DNA from: Gammaproteobacteria bacterium
GTDB taxonomy: Bacteria > Pseudomonadota > Gammaproteobacteria > DSM-16500
Direction of reading: 5' to 3'
Assembly (NCBI GenBank): GCA_004322325.1
Contig: SCTP01000274.1
Coordinates: 1-6,180, forward strand
DNA: 6,180 nucleotides
Shown piece by piece: positions 1 to 4,399 of the stretch. Made by a program: the position numbers and the translations under genes. Within the stretch, counting starts at the first letter, position 1; each line of letters begins with the position of its first letter. The notes under the pieces were generated by a model, which saw only the letters and a program-made list of their open reading frames with translations, was not told where the DNA came from and did no database searches.

Positions 1-264
1 AAAACATTACAAGAACGCGAATGGATTCGTGTACTGGGTTATCGGGATGCGCCAGGTAAACCAGCCATTTATGGTACGACGAAAACATTTCTTGATCATT
101 TCAACCTCACATCATTAGCTGATTTACCAACACTCGCTGAATTTAAAAATCTCGAAGCGCAGGAAGCTCAATTACAAGTTCAGTTGGCGTTGGAGCATAG
201 CGATGTCGGGCCAAGTGATAGTGACGCTATCCCTGAAGAAAACGAAGCATTAGCAACAGGTTAA
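1..264 (+). CDS. scpB: ScpB, segregation and condensation protein B, C-terminal part (5' end outside window)
   Basis: The reading frame is open from base 1 and ends at TAA 262-264, giving 87 residues. It contains the conserved second winged-helix end of ScpB, recognisable as 'WIRVLGYRDAPGKPAIYGTT' followed by 'FLDHF' and 'LADLPTL'. ScpB is a kleisin-associated dimer that joins ScpA and the SMC ATPase in a condensin-like complex that helps compact and segregate the chromosome. After the conserved part (about residue 45) there is an acidic, low-complexity tail rich in E, Q, D and S, which is typically variable in this family. The N-terminal portion lies to the left of the window. The rluB gene starts 5 bp after the stop, and scpA-scpB-rluB order is common in gammaproteobacteria, so co-transcription is likely. 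Family assignment is firm. Confidence 0.93.
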   Translation, partial: KTLQEREWIRVLGYRDAPGKPAIYGTTKTFLDHFNLTSLADLPTLAEFKNLEAQEAQLQVQLALEHSDVGPSDSDAIPEENEALATG

Positions 265-269
265 TTTCC

Positions 270-1001
270 ATGTCTGAAAAAATACAAAAAATCCTGGCCA
301 ACGCAGGTGTCGGTTCACGTCGTCAAGTGGAAACGTGGATCCAAGAAGGCAGAATCACGGTGAATGGTAGACTTGCTACGATCGGTGAGCGTATCACGTA
401 TCACGATAAAATCTGTATCGATAAACGTGAAGTTAAGCTCATCAAAAGCCATCAACAAAAATCGCGCGTGTTACTTTATCATAAACCCGAAGGTGAAATG
501 TGTACGCGTCATGATCCGGAAGGAAGACCCACGATTTTCGATCGTTTACCACTCATCCGTAATAGTCGATGGATTTGCGTCGGGCGATTAGATTTTAATA
601 CCTCGGGACTTTTGCTGATTACCAATGATGGCAAATTAGCGCATCATCTCATGCACCCTAGTTCACAGATTGAACGTGAATATGCCGTACGTGTGCGCGG
701 TGCTGTGACACCGCAGGTGATGGATAAGCTGCGAACGGGCATTCAATTGGATGATGGGTTAGCGCATTTTGATCAGCTTGTGGATGCAGGGGGTCAGGGG
801 GCTAATCACTGGTATCATGTGATTGTAAAAGAAGGGCGCAACCGCTTGGTGCGCCGACTGTGGGAAGCGTTGGGGTTTACCGTGAGCCGGTTGATTCGCA
901 TTCGTTTTGGGCCGGTTTATTTGCCATCCGGATTGCGCCGTGGGCGGCATGTGGAATTGGGGGATGAAGATATCGCCGCCCTCATGCAACTTGCGGAATA
1001 A
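270..1001 (+). CDS. rluB: RluB, 23S rRNA pseudouridine(2605) synthase
   Basis: The 243-residue protein belongs to the RsuA/RluB/RluE/RluF family and isomerises a uridine (U2605 in E. coli numbering) of 23S rRNA to pseudouridine. Residues 1-50 form an S4 RNA-binding domain ('KILANAGVGSRRQVETWI', then 'GRITVNG'). Residues about 66-243 form the catalytic domain. The catalytic aspartate is D108 in the 'VGRLDFNTSGLLL' motif, and the C-terminal motif 'GRNRLVRRLWEALG' with 'VSRLIRIRFG' is intact. 'HKPEGEMCTRHDPEGRPTIF' (residues 71-90) is characteristic of RluB rather than its paralogues. ATG 270 gives the canonical N-terminus; a weak CAGG at 257-260 lies inside the end of scpB, so translational coupling to scpB is plausible. 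The protein is shorter than E. coli RluB (about 290 aa) because it lacks the basic C-terminal tail, which is not part of the catalytic core. Its stop is only 2 bp from the stop of the convergent ankyrin gene. Confidence 0.95.
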   Translation: MSEKIQKILANAGVGSRRQVETWIQEGRITVNGRLATIGERITYHDKICIDKREVKLIKSHQQKSRVLLYHKPEGEMCTRHDPEGRPTIFDRLPLIRNSRWICVGRLDFNTSGLLLITNDGKLAHHLMHPSSQIEREYAVRVRGAVTPQVMDKLRTGIQLDDGLAHFDQLVDAGGQGANHWYHVIVKEGRNRLVRRLWEALGFTVSRLIRIRFGPVYLPSGLRRGRHVELGDEDIAALMQLAE

Positions 1002-1003
1002 AA

Positions 1004-2407
1004 TTACAACTCGAACTGATAAGAAGTAGAAGGTTCAGGCTTTTCTTCATTTCTTTTCGTACTGCTACGGCCAAGAAACCCTTCTCTTTTACGTTGCGCA
1101 TCAACCAGCGCTGCTAGCGAACCGTTTTTCCCCATTTCGAACAAGAAATCCATGCAATCAAATTTACGTGGCTCTTCTTGTTGTTCAGCCCATTCATAGG
1201 CTTGCTCTTTAGAAGCACCTGCCTGAATGCAATCTGCTGCCTTTGACCAATCTGACGTTTGCACTGCAATTAAAAGTTGATCACTGAGTAACGCTGATTT
1301 CTTTGCCTCTTCTCTTACTTTAATTTCATTTTGTATACGCTGATAAGTTGTACTCGCTCGCAAACCCCTCGACTCATGAATCAGCCACCCTAATGCGTTT
1401 TCCACATTCACTGCTTCTTTTAGTAATTGCAGCCCAACACCATAAGGATCATTTTTAGCCACCTTTTCAAGTGTCTCTGCAATCAGATGCTTATGCGAAA
1501 GCAGTTCTGCTTCATATCCGAATGGTATAGTGTCACTGGCTAATAACAGGCAAAGCAGTCGTTCTGGTGAAATTTCGCTATATTTCTCGTGATCAAAAGA
1601 AAAAACCCTCTGACAGCCTGCATTAATAAGCCTCATAATACCTTCTGGATTATCATATTTTTCCCCCGAAAAAAGCGCTACTCTCAGCATCAGCTTTCCT
1701 GCAGCTGGATGAGTTGGCATAGAAAACGCTTTAAAATCTGATGGGCGATGTATATTGACCTGACGCACCACTTGCTTTATGCCATCATCACTATAATTTT
1801 GGTAATATTTAATCTCTTCTGGATACTCCAGTAACAAAGCAAGATGGAGATGACCTTCATCTCTTGCCAATTGTGCGGGTATGATTCCAAGTGGATGTTT
1901 ATCATTTATGGTCTTGGGATGTTGTCTACATAACCTTTCTACCATGGCGCGATTATCGCAAAATATCGCCATCAGGGTGGTAACATCTACAACAGCTCCA
2001 ACAAAATATTGATCATTGATTAATCTTGCTGAATACAAAAGTAGCGACAAAGCGGTATAACCCTCTTTATTTTTTACTCGACTATTTGCACCCAGCAGCA
2101 TGAGCAATATTACTCTGTTATGAGAATAAAAAGGCGTGTTTATCAACACTTCTAATGGTGTTTTTCCATGCTCATTGAGAATATCAACGTTGACATAGTT
2201 TTCTGCCAATTCCTTAATAACATTAAAAAAATCAGGTAATTGTCTTCCATATTTCACTATACTATGTAAAAGCGTCTGGCCATCCTCGCTCATTACCGTT
2301 GCGTCTGCTCCTTCACGCACTAATTGCATGGCCTTGTAAGGAAGAAACCCTTGCCGGCTAATTAATTGCTTTAATTGTTCTGTTAATTCATTATTTCTAA
2401 CCATCAT
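1004..2407 (-). CDS. Ankyrin-repeat protein of unknown function, possible secreted effector
   Basis: This 467-residue protein has no predicted signal peptide or membrane segment. Ankyrin-like repeats occupy roughly residues 24-195: 'GADATVMSEDGQTLLHSIV' (33-51), 'VNVDILNEHGKTPLEVLI' (72-89) and 'GANSRVKNKEGYTALSLLL' (106-124), followed by degenerate units to about 195. A further ankyrin-like helix pair lies near residues 374-426 ('LLIAVQTSDWSKAADCIQAGA'). The middle (200-370) matches nothing I recognise. Ankyrin repeats mediate protein-protein binding; in Legionella and Coxiella many such proteins are Dot/Icm-secreted effectors. The tail here ends 'EEKPEPSTSYQFEL', with glutamates at -10, -13 and -14 and a hydrophobic residue at -3, which fits the E-block type of Dot/Icm signal, but this is only suggestive. 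The start is the first of two adjacent ATGs, with AAAAGG at 2423-2418 ten bases upstream. It is divergent from the toxin-antitoxin pair and convergent with rluB. Confidence 0.8.
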   Translation of the reverse strand: MMVRNNELTEQLKQLISRQGFLPYKAMQLVREGADATVMSEDGQTLLHSIVKYGRQLPDFFNVIKELAENYVNVDILNEHGKTPLEVLINTPFYSHNRVILLMLLGANSRVKNKEGYTALSLLLYSARLINDQYFVGAVVDVTTLMAIFCDNRAMVERLCRQHPKTINDKHPLGIIPAQLARDEGHLHLALLLEYPEEIKYYQNYSDDGIKQVVRQVNIHRPSDFKAFSMPTHPAAGKLMLRVALFSGEKYDNPEGIMRLINAGCQRVFSFDHEKYSEISPERLLCLLLASDTIPFGYEAELLSHKHLIAETLEKVAKNDPYGVGLQLLKEAVNVENALGWLIHESRGLRASTTYQRIQNEIKVREEAKKSALLSDQLLIAVQTSDWSKAADCIQAGASKEQAYEWAEQQEEPRKFDCMDFLFEMGKNGSLAALVDAQRKREGFLGRSSTKRNEEKPEPSTSYQFEL

Positions 2408-2417
2408 GCTTAAATTA

Positions 2418-2423
2418 CCTTTT
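2418..2423 (-). promoter_or_regulatory. Ribosome-binding site of the ankyrin gene
   Basis: On the minus strand the sequence reads AAAAGG, then a 10-base spacer, then the tandem start codons ATGATG. The spacing favours the first ATG (2407-2405) over the second (13 bases). The gap is slightly long for a strong site, so modest translation is expected. Confidence 0.5.
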
Positions 2424-2445
2424 CTTTTATTTGATATCCTAGGAG

Positions 2446-2469
2446 AATGCCCTTGAATTAAAGGGTATT
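2446..2469. repeat. Small inverted repeat in the leader of the ankyrin gene
   Basis: AATGCCCTT (2446-2454) and AAGGGTATT (2461-2469) are inverted copies with one mismatch, separated by the 6-base loop GAATTA. It lies between the predicted ankyrin promoter and its ribosome-binding site. In the ankyrin transcript the mismatch is A-C; on the opposite strand it would be a tolerated G-U pair. There is no following U-run, so it is not a canonical terminator. It could be a weak leader hairpin or a protein-binding site; the function is unknown. Confidence 0.4.
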
Positions 2470-2484
2470 GTTATGAAAAAAGAA

Positions 2485-2512
2485 AATATATTATTGAGAG
2501 GATGGTTGTCAA
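2485..2512 (-). promoter_or_regulatory. Predicted sigma70 promoter of the ankyrin gene
   Basis: On the minus strand there is a perfect -35 box TTGACA (2512-2507), a 16-bp spacer and a -10 box TATATT (2490-2485, 5 of 6 consensus bases). Transcription would begin near 2478, giving a leader of about 70 nucleotides before ATG 2407. The -35 box shares six bases with the -35 box of the opposite-facing antitoxin promoter. This is identified by sequence inspection only. Confidence 0.55.
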
Positions 2513-2533
2513 CCCATTATAACATGTTATAAT
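2506..2533 (+). promoter_or_regulatory. Predicted sigma70 promoter of the antitoxin-toxin operon
   Basis: The -35 box is TTGTCA (2506-2511, 5 of 6 consensus), followed by a 16-bp spacer and a perfect -10 box TATAAT (2528-2533). Transcription would start near 2540, leaving a leader of about 25 bases that contains the GAGG ribosome-binding site. The -10 box lies inside the 18-bp palindrome, so a bound repressor would block RNA polymerase directly. Confidence 0.65.
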
Positions 2534-2540
2534 ATGTTAT
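2516..2540. promoter_or_regulatory. Likely operator of the toxin-antitoxin operon
   Basis: ATTATAACATGTTATAAT (2516-2533) is a perfect 18-bp palindrome centred on CATG. Its right half also begins a second, imperfect copy: ATAACATGTTAT (2519-2530) and ATAATATGTTAT (2529-2540) are two half-overlapping 12-mers set 10 bp apart, one helical turn. Ribbon-helix-helix antitoxins typically bind such short repeated sites cooperatively as dimers. The position over the -10 box and predicted start site supports autorepression by the antitoxin or the toxin-antitoxin complex. The structure is seen directly; the binding is inferred. Confidence 0.6.
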
Positions 2541-2552
2541 ATGCTTACCAAT

Positions 2553-2556
2553 GAGG
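2553..2556 (+). promoter_or_regulatory. Ribosome-binding site deciding the antitoxin start
   Basis: GAGG sits 8 bases before ATG 2565. The in-frame ATG at 2541 lies next to the operator, almost at the predicted transcription start, with no leader for a ribosome site. The start at 2565 is therefore preferred, removing 8 residues from the longest possible protein. Confidence 0.75.
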
Positions 2557-2564
2557 TATTTTTA

Positions 2565-2801
2565 ATGAATATTAATATATACTTGGAAAATTCTTTGGCA
2601 AAACAACTTAAAGACCACACCAAACTGGCTGGTAAGCCACGAAATGCCATTATTCGGGAAGCAATAAAAGAATGGATTGAACATCATCAGATAAAACAAT
2701 GGCCTAAATCAGTGTTAAATTATAAAGGCTGCTCGGGGATACCTTCTTTTGAGTCTAGCCGCAAAGATTTATTACCTCCTAACGAAGATCCATTTGCATG
2801 A
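2565..2801 (+). CDS. Ribbon-helix-helix (CopG-like) antitoxin
   Basis: The chosen start gives 78 residues. The N-terminus 'MNINIYLENSLAKQLKDHT' supplies the DNA-contacting beta strand (alternating polar/hydrophobic residues 2-6) and helix 1. 'GKPRNAIIREAIKEWIEHH' supplies the turn and helix 2 of an RHH fold, ending near residue 42. The remainder ('WPKSVLNYKGC' and 'FESSRKDLLPPNEDPFA') is the toxin-binding tail; an F-E-S-x-R-x-x-L-x-P-P-x-E-D-P pattern is what I recall from RHH antitoxins paired with PIN toxins. The protein should neutralise the downstream PIN ribonuclease and repress its own promoter through the palindrome upstream. The stop codon overlaps the toxin start by 4 bp (ATGA at 2798-2801), so toxin translation is probably coupled. 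I give no gene symbol because 'VapB' covers several unrelated folds. Confidence 0.85.
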   Translation: MNINIYLENSLAKQLKDHTKLAGKPRNAIIREAIKEWIEHHQIKQWPKSVLNYKGCSGIPSFESSRKDLLPPNEDPFA

Positions 2802-3202
2802 AATATTTACTAGATACTTGTGTTATTAGCGATTTTATAAAAGGGGAACAAGGTACTTTAATAAAAATAAAAAGCATGTCACCGAAAGATATTTGCATCT
2901 CCACTGTTACAATAATGGAAATTCAATTTGGCCTTATGCTAAATCCCGCTCGTGCTCAGAAAATTAAACATGTTATCCACGACTTTACAGCTACCATTCA
3001 CATCATAGATTTCAACCAAGACGATGCAAAAGAAGCGGCTATCATTCGTTCACTCTTAAAACAGAAAGGCTGCCCTATCGGCAGTTATGATGTCTTACTT
3101 GCCGGCACCGCATTAAACCGAAAGTTAACTCTTATTTCAGCAAATCTAAAAGAATTTAACCGCGTTGAAAAATTAATGCTAGAAAATTGGCGGGGAAAAT
3201 AA
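2798..3202 (+). CDS. vapC: VapC-family PIN-domain toxin (predicted endoribonuclease)
   Basis: The 134-residue protein is a single PIN domain of normal VapC length. The order of motifs is 'YLLDTCVISDF' with D6, 'ISTVTIMEIQFGL' with E41, and 'CPIGSYDVLLAGTAL' with D98; these acidic residues coordinate Mg2+/Mn2+ in the family. The last motif 'LISANLKEFNRVEKLMLENW' corresponds to the 'TNNxREF' segment of Shigella/Salmonella-type VapC (MvpT), with N116 where other PIN proteins carry a fourth acid, so the active site appears complete for this subgroup. Those VapC toxins cleave initiator tRNA; whether this one does is inference. It is expected to be held inactive by the RHH protein encoded immediately upstream, with which it overlaps by 4 bp. 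There is no strong ribosome-binding site of its own, consistent with coupling. No obvious terminator follows. Confidence 0.88.
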   Translation: MKYLLDTCVISDFIKGEQGTLIKIKSMSPKDICISTVTIMEIQFGLMLNPARAQKIKHVIHDFTATIHIIDFNQDDAKEAAIIRSLLKQKGCPIGSYDVLLAGTALNRKLTLISANLKEFNRVEKLMLENWRGK

Positions 3203-3278
3203 ATAAACTCAATTATTATCACAAATTAAATTCATAAAAGTTTACATGCTGCTCTGGCAAATTGCTGCATAATCCCTC

Positions 3279-3395
3279 TGTCGTTGCGAGCCGCGTTTTT
3301 TGCGGCGAAGCAATCCAGCTTCTCCCATGACATAATTAAACCTAACCTCATAACAGAGGAAAAACTGGATTGCTTCGCTACGCTCGCAACGACGG
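3279..3395. repeat. Inverted-repeat element of the 'GTCGTTGCGAGC...GCGAAGCAATCCAG' type (MITE-like)
   Basis: The two ends are inverted copies. The outer arms are GTCGTTGCGAGC (3280-3291) and its complement at 3382-3393. The inner arms are GCGAAGCAATCCAG (3305-3318) and its complement at 3365-3378. The left arm has 13 extra bases between the blocks (3292-3304), which form a mini-hairpin CCGC-loop-GCGG over 3291-3305, while the right arm has only TAC (3379-3381). The central 46 bases (3319-3364) are AT-rich and include a small stem CCTC/GAGG (3346-3349/3356-3359). It encodes nothing credible; minus-strand translation gives 'CERSEAIQ', a familiar artefact of this repeat type. Similar sequences are dispersed in many alpha- and gammaproteobacterial genomes. 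I see no clear target-site duplication. The long stem might act as a bidirectional terminator between the toxin and the unknown gene. Confidence 0.75.
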
Positions 3396-4385
3396 TTATC
3401 TTTTCCCTGGATAAACAAACTTAAACTCACTTGCTGCATCATTTAACTGCCGCGTGATCGTACGCTGGTTGAAATCAAAATCAAAATTAGCATTGAAATA
3501 ATAATCTCTTAGCATTTCCCAACTATCAATATATACATGGTGAGGATGCTCACGATCAGCTGGATTACGCATTCCAAATGCTTCCATCTTTAGCCAAAAT
3601 GGCTCAAAATACTCTTCGCTCATTTCGATTTTTTTCTTCAGTACACCTACTAATGAACCCAATGCCGAGTTAGCTTTTGCGTTACCTAAACGCAAGTTAG
3701 AATGATCATTAAATTTTGCTTTCCAAAAATTCCTCAAAGCATCTTCAAGTTGTATCGTATTTTTAATACGCACCGCATATCCTGCTTCAATCAAATGCTC
3801 TGCTACACTATTAAACGGTTGCCCTTCAAACATTCTTTTAATTTCTTGCTTAATGACTTCATTTCCTTTCCAATGACAAATATCTTCATTCCCCTTTTGG
3901 GACCTAAATAAAGTTAAAGTTTTATTCGAAAATGAAACACGATTTTCCTCAAAAAAAATTTTATCAATTATTCCATCTTTTATCTTAACAGTAACATCTC
4001 TACTATGTTTTATTTTTTTACTTTCATCAAAAAACAGAAGTAGCGTTTGCGTAAGTTTATGTAATCCACAAATCTTTTCCCACTGGCTTTGCTTTTTTAA
4101 ATCCAACTGGTCTGTAGATAATGAGTTACAAAGCATTTTTGTATTTGCCACAATCAACATTAGCTTCTCTTTTACAGTAGGATCTACTCCCGCTATTGCT
4201 TTTATAGAACTTATATTTTTCATACATTCCGCTATGAGTTGACATTCCTTTATCAATGTATCAAGCAAATTACTATCTTTTTGATCTTGTCCTTGCTGGT
4301 AATTAGACACAAAATGTTGAAGCGTAGCATCAAATGCTATTAATAATTTATAATTTTTATCTTTTTGAAGCGTAGAATATCTCAT
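3396..4385 (-). CDS. Uncharacterised protein encoded directly downstream of mutS
   Basis: I do not recognise this protein (329 residues from the chosen start). It is hydrophilic and soluble-looking, without signal peptide or membrane segment. Residues 1-120 look largely helical, with repeated Leu/Ile spacing ('LLDTLIKECQLIAECMKNI'). Residues 130-160 look like beta strands ('DVTVKIKDGIIDKIFFEENRV'). A C-terminal region (about 190-329) contains aromatic and His-rich stretches ('EHPHHVYIDSWEMLRDYYF', 'FDFDFNQRTITRQLNDAA'). ATG 4385 is preferred because GAGAGG (4399-4394) lies 8 bases upstream; a GTG at 4394 with AAAGGA six bases upstream is an alternative adding three residues. The gene is co-directional with mutS and begins 3-12 bp after its stop, so co-transcription is likely. 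It is clearly more AT-rich than mutS, suggesting separate ancestry. The stop codon touches the inverted-repeat element, so the original 3' end may have been altered. It could be an effector or lineage-specific protein; no function is claimed. Confidence 0.75.
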   Translation of the reverse strand: MRYSTLQKDKNYKLLIAFDATLQHFVSNYQQGQDQKDSNLLDTLIKECQLIAECMKNISSIKAIAGVDPTVKEKLMLIVANTKMLCNSLSTDQLDLKKQSQWEKICGLHKLTQTLLLFFDESKKIKHSRDVTVKIKDGIIDKIFFEENRVSFSNKTLTLFRSQKGNEDICHWKGNEVIKQEIKRMFEGQPFNSVAEHLIEAGYAVRIKNTIQLEDALRNFWKAKFNDHSNLRLGNAKANSALGSLVGVLKKKIEMSEEYFEPFWLKMEAFGMRNPADREHPHHVYIDSWEMLRDYYFNANFDFDFNQRTITRQLNDAASEFKFVYPGKR

Positions 4386-4393
4386 ATTAATCA

Positions 4394-4399
4394 CCTCTC
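4394..4399 (-). promoter_or_regulatory. Ribosome-binding site of the gene downstream of mutS, overlapping the mutS stop
   Basis: GAGAGG on the minus strand (4399-4394) starts at the second base of the mutS TGA (4400-4398) and lies 8 bases before ATG 4385. Ribosomes terminating on mutS would sit over this site, favouring translational coupling. A competing arrangement uses AAAGGA (4406-4401) and GTG 4394. Confidence 0.55.

Noticed and set aside
364..989. Alternative-frame reading frames within rluB on both strands (364-591 plus, 759-989 minus)
   Set aside because: They are shadows of rluB, whose frame is fully explained by conserved family motifs.
2472..2531. 19-codon frame starting at ATG 2472 upstream of the antitoxin
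   Set aside because: It lies upstream of the predicted transcription start and covers both -35 boxes and the operator, with no convincing ribosome-binding site.
2541..2564. Eight extra N-terminal residues for the antitoxin from ATG 2541
   Set aside because: That ATG is at the predicted transcription start with no leader for ribosome binding; GAGG plus 8 bases points to ATG 2565, where the RHH strand begins.
3203..3278. Possible rho-independent terminator after the PIN toxin
   Set aside because: The 76 bases are AT-rich but contain no stable GC stem followed by T residues; only the inverted-repeat element beyond could serve that role.
3242..3442. 66-residue minus-strand reading frame across the inverted-repeat element
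   Set aside because: It is mostly translation of the repeat ('RRCERSEAIQ' is a common artefact of this repeat type) and overlaps the 3' end of the unknown gene in another frame. No ribosome-binding site supports it.
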